A model generated the notes under the pieces. That model made no database searches, had not been told where the DNA came from, and was given only the letters and a program-made list of their open reading frames with translations. From Virgibacillus dokdonensis (lineage in GTDB: Bacteria > Bacillota > Bacilli > Bacillales > Amphibacillaceae): DNA of 64,000 bases. This document shows, one piece after another, positions 9,822 to 19,329 of this stretch; position 1 is the first letter of the stretch, and every line of letters begins with the position of its first letter. The DNA lies in contig NZ_LT745763.1 in the NCBI RefSeq assembly GCF_900166595.1, positions 2,786,986 to 2,850,985 of the forward strand. Reading direction: 5' to 3'. A program made the position numbers and the translations under genes.

Positions 9822-11370
9822 ACACTAGCGTTGCATAAACTTTTTATAAAGTAGTCAAGAAAAAACAACTCGTGTCAATACTAAGAATAATAGGAATTAT
9901 CAATACAAAAACGCATAAAAAAACCTTATAATAAGGGAATGGTAGTCCTGTCCAAATCCCAAATTATAAGGAGTCTTTCATGGACAATCATACCATAAAA
10001 ATGGTATTCAAGGAATACATTCATCCATTAGATACAAAAGTTATTCAAAAAATGATTGATATAGAAGGGGTAGACAAGTATGTGAAAAAGCTAGATACCA
10101 TTGCCTATATTCGCTTATTTATTTACGCACAACTTAAAAAATCAGAAAATCTTGCAGTAATCAGTCAGTCTGTTTCACGCAAAAAAACGGTGCAGCGATT
10201 AGTAGGTATAGACAGTATCAGTAAGTCACAACTCTCGCGTAAGAATAGACAAATCCCACATGAAATACCAGAAGCTATTCTTCGTCATCTCATTCAAAAG
10301 GTACAGTATACACTAGGACCTGTGAAAGCAGGAAAGGCATTGCTTCAGCTGCATTTGATTGATTCATCGACTATTTCCATGTGTCTTAGTGGCTATGAAT
10401 GGGCTGATTTTCGAGAAACAAAAGCCGGGATTAAAATGCACACTTCAATTAGGTTGTGCAATGATACGCTCTCGCTAGATAAGATGATTCTAACGCCAGC
10501 CCGACCAGCGGATGAGACACAGCTGGATGAATTAATTGTTTATCAGTTAGATGTGCTTCATGTATTCGATCGCGGGTACTTCAACTTTGCGAAGTTCGAT
10601 GCCTATTCGGAAAAAGGAATAAAATTTGCAACGCGTATCAAAGCCAATACAGTGGTACACGTCGTGGAAGAGTTACTCGTGGATCCATCTTCTCCCATCA
10701 CACGCCATGCCATGGTGACAATCGGAAACATGAAACATCCATTACAATTGATAGAGACAACAGATAGTAATGGCAAGCCTATTCGGATTGTGTGTAACGA
10801 CGCCAAGCGCAGTGCGCAAGAAATCAGCGATATCTACCGAAACCGCTGGAAAATAGAGTTGTTTTTCAAATGGATCAAGCAACACTTGGTCATTACAACA
10901 TTATATGGTAAGAGTGAAAATGCCGTTTATAATCAAGTCTATCTTGCAATGATTACCTTTTGCCTGATCATCCTAATGAAAAATAAAATAGGTTTCAAAG
11001 GAACCTTGCTGGAAATGTTGCGTTGGATAAAGGATGGTTACGATCAATCCATGGCAACCTTTATTTTGAAAGTACGTAAAGAACCAGAGCGAGAGTCCAG
11101 TGGACGACGAAAGTGGGACAATGAGCGAATTTTTGCAGAGACCCTAGCACAATAGGAGACAGGAGACGTGTTACACTTAGATGATTTAACATACGATCCA
11201 TTCGTTTAAAAGTATATACTATTCAAAAAATGGATGAAGGGCTACCTCTCATGCCTGTTGTCTTTTTTTCATTGTGTACAAATAACATATATCAGAAAAT
11301 TCTGTTACATATGTCTCAAATGGAAAATTAACGCTTGACTTGAAGCATTACTTTTTATGCAACGCTAGTG
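9822..11370 (+). mobile_element. Complete IS4-family insertion sequence (about 1.55 kb)
   Basis: The ends carry a 17-base perfect inverted repeat, CACTAGCGTTGCATAAA, starting at 9823 on the left and ending at 11370 (complement) on the right. The direct repeat ATTATTTG lies at 9814-9821 and again at 11371-11378, an 8-bp target duplication if the left tip includes the A at 9822. Between them is one intact DDE transposase. The element landed 43 bases beyond the stop codon of the YkoN-like gene and disrupts no recognisable gene. Intact ends and frame suggest recent insertion. Confidence 0.88.
9980..11155 (+). CDS. IS4-family DDE transposase
   Basis: 391 aa. Catalytic residues are visible in order: D in HLIDSSTIS (about residue 130), D in VFDRGYF (about 197), and E in the YRNRWKIELFFKWIKQH block (about 293), which matches the IS4-family Y-(2)R-(3)E-(6)K signature. 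AAGGAG lies 6 bases before the ATG. About 215 non-coding bases separate its stop from the right terminal repeat and include a small CAGAAAATTCTG palindrome. Full length, no frameshift, so probably active. Confidence 0.93.
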   Translation: MDNHTIKMVFKEYIHPLDTKVIQKMIDIEGVDKYVKKLDTIAYIRLFIYAQLKKSENLAVISQSVSRKKTVQRLVGIDSISKSQLSRKNRQIPHEIPEAILRHLIQKVQYTLGPVKAGKALLQLHLIDSSTISMCLSGYEWADFRETKAGIKMHTSIRLCNDTLSLDKMILTPARPADETQLDELIVYQLDVLHVFDRGYFNFAKFDAYSEKGIKFATRIKANTVVHVVEELLVDPSSPITRHAMVTIGNMKHPLQLIETTDSNGKPIRIVCNDAKRSAQEISDIYRNRWKIELFFKWIKQHLVITTLYGKSENAVYNQVYLAMITFCLIILMKNKIGFKGTLLEMLRWIKDGYDQSMATFILKVRKEPERESSGRRKWDNERIFAETLAQ

Positions 11371-11413
11371 ATTATTTGCTTGGCTTCATCTATGTGGATT
11401 ATTTTACGCCATC

Positions 11414-12577
11414 TTATATATAGGAGATACTATTTCCCCCTTTGTGGTTTGTTTGTTGTGTAATCCGTTTTATAATAGATGCTACAGAATCTTGCTCTCT
11501 ATTTTCCAAGTAGTTATGCAACTGTTGATACAGTTGTTGTTGCTTGTAATCATTTGAAAAAAAATCCATTATTTGCTTGCCAATTGTTTTATTTTTATCA
11601 ATTACTTGTACTAAACCTAAACGTGTTAATTCCTGTAAATTAATTCTTTCCTGGCCTGGTAAAGCGCTGTATATAAACAGTGGTTTCCGCTTCATAAGAC
11701 ATTCGCTAACGGTTACACCACCAGGCTTCGTTATAACAGCATCTACACGCTCATACAGTTGATTCATTGTTTGCTTAGAATGCAAATAGCGTAATGGCGT
11801 TATGTGACAACTTTTTTTAGAGTAAAGTTTTTGATATAGCTGCTCATTTTGTCCGCATAAAACATAAAGATGTGCTCGAGAAGATAAATTCAATTCATTT
11901 AGCAAACATTCCAAATCTCCCGTCCCTAAACTACCGCCAGCTATTAGTATTTGCAGTTCCTCTTTTTGATTTTGATTGCTATTCGTATAATAAAAATATG
12001 GGTGAACGGGGATGCCAGTAACAAATATACTACTTTCCTGTACACCACACTGTATTAAATATTGTTTCATGGAAAGTGTCGGAACGAAATGATAGTCAAT
12101 TCCCTTTGTCCCCCATAAAGCATTTATAAAAAAATCTGTATACACATTTACTGTAATAGCTTCTATCTTTCTTTGTTGCTTTAAAACACTTGCCATATTG
12201 GAAGGTAAAGCATGTGTAAAAAACAGTATATTTGCTCCAGCTTGCTGTACCACCTTTTGTAGTATTGGACGAAACAAAGTTTCATAATGCCATTGTCTGC
12301 TTCTTTTTTTAGTCCCTTGTTTATAAACTAAAAACGAGTATAAACGATCATATCCTTCCGGAAAATATTTTATCCAAGTTAAATACGTAGAAGAAACTAA
12401 CTTTTCTATACTTTTATACCCATAACTAAGTATGTCCACCTTTTCATACCGATGATTTGGATAAATGCTTTTGTACTCAGCAATTAGTGCATCTGCTACA
12501 TGGTGATGCCCGCTTGGAATTTGTAAAAACGGAAGAAATAATGCTTCTGATGGTTGCATCTGCCTCATTTGTTTCAT
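11414..12577 (-). CDS. MGDG-synthase/UgtP-type glycosyltransferase (YkoN-like)
   Basis: 387 aa, GT28-type fold. The N-terminal MGDG-synthase domain begins FLPFLQIPSGHHHVADAL (the SGHxxVA motif of UgtP proteins), and the C-terminal nucleotide-sugar site is AGGSLGTGD plus KPGGVTVSECLMKRKP. Family members transfer sugars to diacylglycerol to make glycolipid or lipoteichoic acid anchors at the inner membrane face. Next to a YkoP-like gene, as ykoN-ykoP in B. subtilis. The start is uncertain: the ATG at 12577 has a poor ribosome site, and ATGs at 12568 and 12559 are alternatives. Acceptor and sugar cannot be told from sequence. Confidence 0.8.
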   Translation of the reverse strand: MKQMRQMQPSEALFLPFLQIPSGHHHVADALIAEYKSIYPNHRYEKVDILSYGYKSIEKLVSSTYLTWIKYFPEGYDRLYSFLVYKQGTKKRSRQWHYETLFRPILQKVVQQAGANILFFTHALPSNMASVLKQQRKIEAITVNVYTDFFINALWGTKGIDYHFVPTLSMKQYLIQCGVQESSIFVTGIPVHPYFYYTNSNQNQKEELQILIAGGSLGTGDLECLLNELNLSSRAHLYVLCGQNEQLYQKLYSKKSCHITPLRYLHSKQTMNQLYERVDAVITKPGGVTVSECLMKRKPLFIYSALPGQERINLQELTRLGLVQVIDKNKTIGKQIMDFFSNDYKQQQLYQQLHNYLENREQDSVASIIKRITQQTNHKGGNSISYI

Positions 12578-12675
12578 CCTATCGTTTTAAAGTGAGTTAT
12601 TTTCATCTATCGCAAAGACTCTACTGTCTAGGCTTGAAAATGAATGCGGAAAGATTAAAAAGCAAAAATTTTTCA

Positions 12676-13224
12676 TTAACAGCGATTTCCGTATTTCATT
12701 AATAACTTCCCTTTTGACATAAATAAATAAACAGGTTTTATTGATTTTTTCCCAGCTAAAAAACTAATCGGGAATAATGTTATTTTCTTGAAAATACGAT
12801 AAAATTTATTTTGCAAGGCTTTCTCTTCAAACCCTAATTTCTTTCCACCTTTTGATAAATTAGTAATTCCAATAATCCCTTTTACTCTTTCCTGTTCCAC
12901 GTGGTTTTCAATATATGTTGCTAAACTTGGCATTGCTTGTTTTACACTATGATAGATGATAACGGCTCGTTTCATGTCATTCGACTGTTTTGAGAATTTT
13001 TTAAGTAATTTAACATTATGCAAATGTATCTTCACTAACAAATCACCCTTTTCTATTACGGTCCCATCAGAAAGAACCATTTTTGCGCCTTTATATTTCG
13101 TTAATCGAGCTCGTAATAGCGTCCTTTTTTGGTTTGGGCCAACAATATATGTTAACCTAGAGCAAGTAAAATAAATTGGGTCGATACTTCCCCAAAAATA
13201 CAGAAAGCAGGTGCGCATAAACAT
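12676..13224 (-). CDS. YkoP-domain protein
   Basis: 182 aa, similar to B. subtilis YkoP: FWGSIDPIYFTCSRLTY at the N-terminus, followed by a DGTVIEKGDLLVKIHLHN segment and a basic C-terminus. Function unknown; the family is found fused to or beside polysaccharide deacetylases and lipid glycosyltransferases, which suggests an envelope role. It lies 98 bases upstream of the YkoN-like glycosyltransferase on the same strand, so they are likely an operon. The pair is inserted between minJ and uvrB compared with B. subtilis. Confidence 0.7.
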   Translation of the reverse strand: MFMRTCFLYFWGSIDPIYFTCSRLTYIVGPNQKRTLLRARLTKYKGAKMVLSDGTVIEKGDLLVKIHLHNVKLLKKFSKQSNDMKRAVIIYHSVKQAMPSLATYIENHVEQERVKGIIGITNLSKGGKKLGFEEKALQNKFYRIFKKITLFPISFLAGKKSIKPVYLFMSKGKLLMKYGNRC

Positions 13225-13441
13225 GAGCCACTCAACTCCAACACTTTTTTATATTAGCTTGCAACATTTTTTCAATATTATTACCCATCGACAAAAAGGC
13301 TCTAAAATTAAGGGAACGCTAATCTTTAATAATGAGAGATATACACCTCATGAGTGCTGACACCCTCTCTAACACTTGTTCAGTTAACATCTTAAAATAG
13401 GCGTTTTACAGCACTTATTTGAAGTGAAAAGAAACCAGAAA

Positions 13442-13484
13442 AACCTGACTTATCCCAACATTAACAAAGGGAATAAGACAGGTT
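13442..13484 (-). terminator. Rho-independent terminator of minJ
   Basis: Arms AACCTGACTTATCCC and GGGAATAAGACAGGTT with a 12-base loop, 65 bases past the minJ stop; on the minus strand the stem is followed by TTTTTCTGG. Just beyond it, 13294-13430 resembles a copy of the second dispersed repeat family. Confidence 0.75.
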
Positions 13485-13549
13485 CATGCGTAGCTATTTG
13501 GTTCATTCATTTCGATTAAACGTTAAACAAAAGATTAAAATTTGATAAA

Positions 13550-14752
13550 TTATCCTTCTCCATTACTTACATTAAGATGCTCATGATCGTGTGGGGTAGA
13601 GACAAATAATAGTCCTAAACCATGATGGTCCCCCTCATACCATGCCCCTTGTAGTAATTCTATTTCTCCTTCTCGATTAATGATTTCCAATTTAAAAAAA
13701 GCTCCACTTGTTTGCAAGGCGTGATAAAAAGATTCAGGTTGACTCACTTTCTTCCCGTTTACTTTAGTGATCAACGTACCTACATGAATCCCTAACCGAT
13801 CAGCTGGAGAATTCGGAAGTACAGCAAGCACTTTTAACGCTAGATCCGTTGATTGAAAATACCCTGGTTTATTGTGTTCGTTAATACGAAAGCGATAGTT
13901 TATCCATTCTCTTCCCAAAATTGCACATAATACCGCTATAAATGAAAACAAAGAATAATATATACTACCTACTGCAAGCGCAGCCACTAGGAAACTTAAT
14001 AACAATGTAGATCGTGCTAGCTTTTTAGCAGCAAATGAAGGGTGTTGCGCACGTACAATATGATCAAAACCGAGAATAAAAGGAGTAAGTACAAGACCGT
14101 ATGTCTCCCCATTTAACGTAAAATAAGGCCAAAAATCCGCAAACGGAGTTAGTGAACCTGTTGGGACAAGTGAAAAAAACGGAATTACTGTCAGCTTTTT
14201 TAAATGATGCTGTCCGACCCATATCCCCCGTTTACTAAGTGTCAGTTCTGGATAGGTTACATCGTTTCTGGAGCTAAATAATAAGATACTCTCGGCAAGC
14301 AATAGCAGAGCTAATAAACTAACTAAACCCGAAAGATGAACATCTGTATGTATATGAAAAGGAAGTATTGTCTCTATATTTATCCATTCAGGTACAAACA
14401 TGAGGACTAAGTAGGTTATCCCTAAAATATAGCTTGCCGAAAGTAAGTTAATTCTTCCCGTTATACTAATGAGTATAGTTATCAAACCAAATAACAATAT
14501 AACAGGATATGTAAGTGTAACACCCACACCTAGTGTAAACGCAGAAAGTAACAATCCTACTATAATAGACAGCCAAAACGTATTTTTCCATTCTGAAGAC
14601 AAATTGTAAATTTTTATACCGAAGTCTTCTCTTTCCCGTTTTATCCGCTTCATTCCAGTAACAATAATTAGAATAAAAATCCAGTAAAATAACGGGTTTA
14701 AAAACATTTTCCCTATCCCTTTAACGATTTCTAATAAGCCTGATTCTAACAA
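13550..14752 (-). CDS. minJ: Cell-division topological determinant MinJ (membrane PDZ protein)
   Basis: Bridges DivIVA and MinCD at the septum and poles in Bacillus. 400 aa: about seven hydrophobic segments across residues 15-280, then a C-terminal PDZ domain (LKVLAVLPNSPADRLGIHVG, about residues 315-385). Following ctpB is the usual Bacillaceae context. The frame opens at a TTG at 14773, but GGGGTGAT lies 6 bases before a TTG at 14752, which is the better start and gives MLESGLLEIVKGIGKMFLNP. Identification rests on topology, PDZ position and synteny. Confidence 0.85.
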   Translation of the reverse strand: MLESGLLEIVKGIGKMFLNPLFYWIFILIIVTGMKRIKREREDFGIKIYNLSSEWKNTFWLSIIVGLLLSAFTLGVGVTLTYPVILLFGLITILISITGRINLLSASYILGITYLVLMFVPEWINIETILPFHIHTDVHLSGLVSLLALLLLAESILLFSSRNDVTYPELTLSKRGIWVGQHHLKKLTVIPFFSLVPTGSLTPFADFWPYFTLNGETYGLVLTPFILGFDHIVRAQHPSFAAKKLARSTLLLSFLVAALAVGSIYYSLFSFIAVLCAILGREWINYRFRINEHNKPGYFQSTDLALKVLAVLPNSPADRLGIHVGTLITKVNGKKVSQPESFYHALQTSGAFFKLEIINREGEIELLQGAWYEGDHHGLGLLFVSTPHDHEHLNVSNGEG

Positions 14753-15091
14753 GTTTATCACCCCAATAATCAAAGTCGCTTTCTTACAACTTATTATTAT
14801 CTACATCGAGCTAGGTGTCCTAATATATGTTTTGCGTTTATCCTGGATAGAAGCTGCCAGACTCTCCATTCAAGAATTTGGAATGCTTGAGGCTAAGTAA
14901 ACTCAGTAGCAAGTAACAGCACCTACACCAATTTTTTTAAGTGACCTTTAGGTCATAGCCTTTGATACGAACAATCCCGGGAGGGATGAATGTACCCAGC
15001 TTGACTTTATGTATGCTTCGTATATCAGGCAACAGCGCTTTATAACAATAGTTTTTTATTTCTACATCCATATGAGACTATTTTAGGAAAA
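14753..15091. other. Non-coding block between minJ and ctpB
   Basis: No open frame of note. It is richer in GC than the other gaps and contains TGACCTTTAGGTCA (near 14941), a 14-base perfect palindrome, and CCCGGGAGGG. It does not match either dispersed repeat family of this window. It could be the worn end of a mobile element or a regulatory leader for minJ; neither is shown. Confidence 0.4.
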
Positions 15092-15113
15092 TCCGCGAGC
15101 AAATACTCGCGGA
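15092..15113 (-). terminator. Rho-independent terminator of ctpB
   Basis: Perfect 8-bp stem TCCGCGAG/CTCGCGGA with a 6-base loop, followed on the minus strand by TTTTCC. It lies 24 bases beyond the ctpB stop. Confidence 0.8.
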
Positions 15114-15136
15114 CATGATTTCTCATTGCTTACAAA

Positions 15137-16588
15137 TTACTTATAAACTTCTTCTATTGCTTTATCTAATTGTTTATCATCTTTCCCATTACGAATACTT
15201 TTAATGATTTGGGTTTCAATCAGCTTAGCTGTCTGCGCATCAATTTCACCAGATGTAGGCAAATCATTATCTTGTTGAAAAGAAGTTACTGCTTGTTTTG
15301 TTGCTGCACTAAAGTAGCCATCTATACGCCCAGGATCGTAATCTAAACCTTGAAGCATAATTTGGATATTTTTAATTTTATCTCCAGTTTGGTCTTCCTT
15401 TAACGGCTCTTCAATTTTGACAGGGCTTGTATAGTAATATTCAGGTTGTTTTTGACTAATAGTAGGTTGGACACCTTTTTCATGTATCCATTTCCCATTT
15501 GGTGACAACCATTTAAAGAAAGTAAGTTTAATAGTACTTTCATCCCCTAAAGGAACGGCCTGCTGAATCGTTCCTTTACCAAAACTTGGTTGCCCAACCA
15601 CGTCATAGCCCATTTCTTTCATAGCTACAGCTAATATTTCCGATGCTGAAGCACTTCCTTCATCTATAATGACACTGATCGGGTACTTTTTCTTTTCCTT
15701 TAAATCAGAATGATATGGTGTTTTGTTACCTTTTTGGTCTTCCACTTGTAGGTAAGGCATATCTTCTGGAACAAATTGTTTTAAAATATCTTCAATAACA
15801 TTTAACAGTCCACCAGGATTCCCTCGAACGTCAATCACTAATCCTTCAATACCACTATCTTCCATTTTTGTCAGCTGTTCTTTGAACTCCTGAGCTGTGC
15901 GTTCCGAAAAATTCGTCACTTCTAAAATACCTGTTTTTTTGCCGTCTACATTCTTCGTTTTACTGTATACCGTTTCCTGAGGAATAGTATCTCTTACTAT
16001 TGTCACTTTAAAAGGTTCCTCAACTCCAGCCCGACGGATTGTTAGTTCCACTTTGGTTCCTTTTTCTCCTCGTATCTTAGCGACAGATTCATTTTGACTT
16101 AAGCCTTCGAGGCTTTTCCCGTCAACTTTGAGAACTTGATCATTTGGCCGTAATCCTGCTTTTTCAGCTGGAGAGTCCTTCACCGGAGCTACTATGCTTA
16201 ATACATCGTCTACTTTATTTACCTCTGCTCCTATCCCTTCAAATGAAGACTCAATTTGCTCATTAAATTTCTTCATTGTTTCTGCATCCATATAGGAACT
16301 GTATGGATCTTCCAAAGTAGAAAGCATGCCCTGAATCGCACCTTCTGTTAACTGCTTATCATCAACTTCTTCTAAGTAATTTTCTTTAATTAATCGAAAA
16401 GCTTGATCCACTTTTTCCATATCTTGGGTTGGTACTTCATTGGCAGCCGTTTCACCACCTAATTTCATTGACTGTTCTGTAGGTGGAGTTGTTTTCTGAG
16501 CTAGCTTCACTCCCGTGTAACCTCCAGCCAGACCAATAGCTAAAGCTAATATAAAAAGTAGTACAATATGTAGCTTTCTTAATTTCAT
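15137..16588 (-). CDS. ctpB: Carboxyl-terminal processing protease, S41 family
   Basis: 483 aa, exported serine protease. N-terminal signal-anchor (residues 5-25), PDZ domain (about 105-185), S41 core with Ser in DEGSASASEI and Lys in GQPSFGKGTIQ (the Ser-Lys dyad), and a C-terminal peptidoglycan-binding domain (about 405-465: MLQGLDYDPGRIDGYFSAAT). In B. subtilis CtpB cleaves SpoIVFA to activate pro-sigmaK processing during sporulation. Good ribosome site GAGGTGAAAGG before ATG. Same strand and order as the Bacillus ftsE-ftsX-ctpB-minJ block. Confidence 0.92.
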   Translation of the reverse strand: MKLRKLHIVLLFILALAIGLAGGYTGVKLAQKTTPPTEQSMKLGGETAANEVPTQDMEKVDQAFRLIKENYLEEVDDKQLTEGAIQGMLSTLEDPYSSYMDAETMKKFNEQIESSFEGIGAEVNKVDDVLSIVAPVKDSPAEKAGLRPNDQVLKVDGKSLEGLSQNESVAKIRGEKGTKVELTIRRAGVEEPFKVTIVRDTIPQETVYSKTKNVDGKKTGILEVTNFSERTAQEFKEQLTKMEDSGIEGLVIDVRGNPGGLLNVIEDILKQFVPEDMPYLQVEDQKGNKTPYHSDLKEKKKYPISVIIDEGSASASEILAVAMKEMGYDVVGQPSFGKGTIQQAVPLGDESTIKLTFFKWLSPNGKWIHEKGVQPTISQKQPEYYYTSPVKIEEPLKEDQTGDKIKNIQIMLQGLDYDPGRIDGYFSAATKQAVTSFQQDNDLPTSGEIDAQTAKLIETQIIKSIRNGKDDKQLDKAIEEVYK

Positions 16589-16875
16589 CCTTTCACCTCA
16601 ACTCATTAAACATAGGAATCTCACTTGTGCAAGCCTTCATACCAACTGTCATTTAGTAACAAACAAGAGTTGATATTCTCTTGTTATCATAACATATGCA
16701 ATTCAAAAAATAATTACCATCGTTCCTATTCCGTTTTGGAGAGATTTTTTAACTTTCTTCCCAATATATTTATAAACATGCCCCTCCATGGAATAGGTAA
16801 ATCATCAAAGGCTGAGTGAACCCATCCAATCATTGCAGCTTCTCTTTATGATGTCATTATACATGTTATCAGCAA

Positions 16876-16910
16876 AAAAGGCATCAATCGAATTAGGATT
16901 GATGCCTTTT
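16876..16910 (-). terminator. Rho-independent terminator of the M23 peptidase gene
   Basis: Perfect 14-bp arms AAAAGGCATCAATC/GATTGATGCCTTTT with a 7-base loop, then TTTTTTGC on the minus strand, 10 bases past the stop codon. The remaining bases up to the ctpB start (16911 is inside this gap's left edge; 16589-16875) hold no gene. Confidence 0.88.
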
Positions 16911-16919
16911 GGATTAAAA

Positions 16920-18329
16920 TTAATTTAAAACTGTCATTGGATCAATGGAATTACTTTTAGAACCATTCCAACCACCGCGATGAACTTCAAAATGCAAATG
17001 TGGCCCTGTAGACTGTCCAGTATTTCCACTAGCACCAATAACTTGGCCAGCACTTACAGTTTGTCCTTGACTCACGCCGATACTATTTAAATGAGCATAT
17101 AAGGTTGTATAAGATTGTCCATTTATATTATGTGACACTAAAATAACATTTCCATAACCTGACATCCCAGCTTGAGAAGCAGAATTCGTCATAATAATAA
17201 CTCCAGATGCCGCCGAACGAACTGGCGTACCTATTGACGCACCGAAATCTGTACCATGATGCATTGATCCCCAGCGAGTGCCATAATGAGAGGTTATTGG
17301 CGCAGAGATAGGATACATCATATCTCCCCCCATATTTTGTTCAGGTGCTGGCGCTGGTGCTGAACCACCACTTGAATTTGAACTTGAGCCAGAGCTATTA
17401 TTAGCAGAAGATGAATGATTGGACTTAGGTTGCGTCGTTTCTTGTTTTGCTTGTTGCTCTGCTTTTTCTTTAGCTAGCTGCTCTAATTCACTCTTCTGTG
17501 ATTGAGCAAGCTGTTTTGCTTTTTCCGCTGCTTCAGCCTGTTGTGCCAAAATTTCTTGTTCTTCCTCTACACTTACTTTGTATGCTTCCAATTCTTTGTG
17601 TTCTTCTTCCAAGCTTGCCATTAGTGTTTCTTTTTTCGACAATTGTTTATCTAACTGTCCTTTCAAGGCAACTAAATCCTGTTTTTGAGCTTGCAAGGAT
17701 TGTTTTCGCTCTTCCACTTCAGACTTTTTATTTTCTACGTCTACTTTATTTTTTTCCACAGCTATTTTATCCGCTTCATGCTGTTCCATAATCGTTTTAT
17801 CTTGATCCATAATCGTGTTTACAGCAGATGACCGGCTAATAAAATCACCAAAACTTTTCGAACCTAAAATTACTTCTATGTATTTCATAGAGCCACCATT
17901 TTGCTGAATGTTGCGCAGACGATCCTTTAATAATCCTTCTCGTTTAGCAATACGTTCTTTTAGAATAGTAATCTCTTTCTTGAGCTTTTGAATTTGTTTT
18001 CCTAATTCCTCTATTTGTTGATTGGTGTTACTTATCTCTGTTTCTTTCGTTGTTATTTGCTCTAACGTTTTTTGTAGATCTGTATCAATCGAATGAATTT
18101 CTTTTTCTACAGAACCTTGTTTATCTAGGTTTTTATTAATCTTTTTATCTGTTTTATCTGTGTCACGCTGTAACTTACCTTGTTTTTCTTCAAGTTGTTT
18201 TTGTTGTTGTTGTAATGCATCAATTTTTTCATTTAAATCTGCCGTTGATTCTGCGGATATGGAAGTCGTTGATAATGTGATGGTAGAAGCTGCAACAATG
18301 GTTGATAATAGGACTGGAAACTTTCTCAT
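16920..18329 (-). CDS. Coiled-coil M23 peptidase (EnvC/CwlO-like, FtsEX partner)
   Basis: 469 aa secreted murein hydrolase. Signal peptide (MRKFPVLLSTIVAAST, cleavage near SISA-ES), long coiled coil (about residues 25-275), low-complexity Ser/Ala linker (about 285-325), then a LytM domain with all zinc ligands: HHGTDFG and HLHFEV near the C-terminus. So it looks catalytically competent, unlike E. coli EnvC. Immediately downstream of ftsX, which argues that FtsEX controls it. Start chosen at ATG 18329, with AAAGGTGA upstream; GTG at 18341 is the alternative. Poly-Gln/Glu/Lys composition is typical of such coils. Confidence 0.88.
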   Translation of the reverse strand: MRKFPVLLSTIVAASTITLSTTSISAESTADLNEKIDALQQQQKQLEEKQGKLQRDTDKTDKKINKNLDKQGSVEKEIHSIDTDLQKTLEQITTKETEISNTNQQIEELGKQIQKLKKEITILKERIAKREGLLKDRLRNIQQNGGSMKYIEVILGSKSFGDFISRSSAVNTIMDQDKTIMEQHEADKIAVEKNKVDVENKKSEVEERKQSLQAQKQDLVALKGQLDKQLSKKETLMASLEEEHKELEAYKVSVEEEQEILAQQAEAAEKAKQLAQSQKSELEQLAKEKAEQQAKQETTQPKSNHSSSANNSSGSSSNSSGGSAPAPAPEQNMGGDMMYPISAPITSHYGTRWGSMHHGTDFGASIGTPVRSAASGVIIMTNSASQAGMSGYGNVILVSHNINGQSYTTLYAHLNSIGVSQGQTVSAGQVIGASGNTGQSTGPHLHFEVHRGGWNGSKSNSIDPMTVLN

Positions 18330-18368
18330 TAATCTGTTCACCTTTCCCTCTGTTTTTATTAAGTTCTG

Positions 18369-18403
18369 TCTACCAGAGGTATCAAAAAGATATCTCTGGT
18401 AGA
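18369..18403. promoter_or_regulatory. Hairpin between ftsX and the M23 peptidase gene
   Basis: Arms TCTACCAGAG and CTCTGGTAGA enclose a short A/T-rich loop with additional GATATC pairing. No U-run follows on the minus strand. It could be a partial terminator or a processing/stability element that lowers peptidase expression relative to ftsEX. Confidence 0.55.
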
Positions 18404-18435
18404 TGCCTGTTCATGTTGTTGTTAAAAATAATTGG

Positions 18436-19329
18436 TTAGACTTTTAGGAATTTCCTAACACTCATCAAACTTCCCCAAACACCTATAGCTGCACCAATTG
18501 CTACAATAATTCCCGATAGTTGAAAGGCGAAAGGAGTATAAGGTAAAAGTTCAATAAATTTGTACGTCGTTTGCTTACTTAGGATATCTTCCACGTAATA
18601 ATACCCTGTAAGCACAATAATAATTGGTATAATTGAACCCATTACACCCAATAATAATCCTTCCACGAAGAATGGCCACCTAATAAAACCATTGGTCGCA
18701 CCAACTAGTTTCATAATGCCAATTTCTTTACTTCTAGCCATAATCGTGATTTTAATCGTGTTTGAGATTAAAAATATAGCCGTAAATACTAACCCAATTA
18801 TTAACACTAAACCAATCGTTCTTGCATACTTGTTAAACTCAAATAATCTTTTCACAACGTCTTGTCCATAAACGACATCTTCTACAGCTGACATTTGTTT
18901 AATTTCTTCAGCTATATCTGATGTATCTTCAGGCTGTTTTGCCTTCACAATATAAACATGGTTCAATGGATTGTCCTGTTCAAACATTTCCCAAGCTTGT
19001 CCATCCTCTCCCATGCTTTCAATTAATTTATTTAATTCATCATCTTTAGAAGAAAAAACAGCAGAATCAATGTTTTCTAATTTATTGATAGATTTTCCTA
19101 AAGCTTGGATATCTTCCTGGGTTGCAGTTTGTTCAATCATGACATCGAGTTGGACATCTCTCTCTATGTTGTCTGCCATTTCATTTAAGTTCAGCATTAA
19201 AGCTAAAAAAGCAGCAACTAAAATTAATGTCGTTGTCACAGCTGCAATCGAGGCCATTGTCATCCAACCATTACGCCGGATGTTTTTAAATCCTTCACGT
19301 ATATGTCGCATAAGTATTCTAACCTTCAT
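18436..19329 (-). CDS. ftsX: Cell division permease FtsX
   Basis: 297 aa, four membrane segments (about residues 22-44, 170-192, 218-240, 265-287) with a large extracellular loop after the first, the FtsX layout. N-terminal RHIREGFKNIRRNGWMTMAS is typical. The open frame starts earlier (19362), but the ATG at 19329, with GAGGTGA 8 bases upstream, gives the usual length and overlaps ftsE by 11 bases, indicating coupled translation. Transmits ATP-driven signals from FtsE to the extracellular hydrolase. Confidence 0.93.
   Translation of the reverse strand: MKVRILMRHIREGFKNIRRNGWMTMASIAAVTTTLILVAAFLALMLNLNEMADNIERDVQLDVMIEQTATQEDIQALGKSINKLENIDSAVFSSKDDELNKLIESMGEDGQAWEMFEQDNPLNHVYIVKAKQPEDTSDIAEEIKQMSAVEDVVYGQDVVKRLFEFNKYARTIGLVLIIGLVFTAIFLISNTIKITIMARSKEIGIMKLVGATNGFIRWPFFVEGLLLGVMGSIIPIIIVLTGYYYVEDILSKQTTYKFIELLPYTPFAFQLSGIIVAIGAAIGVWGSLMSVRKFLKV

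Noticed and set aside
9557..9838. 93-codon plus-strand open frame left of the IS4 element
   Set aside because: No ribosome site, hydrophobic and low-complexity translation, and it runs into the element end; treated as chance.
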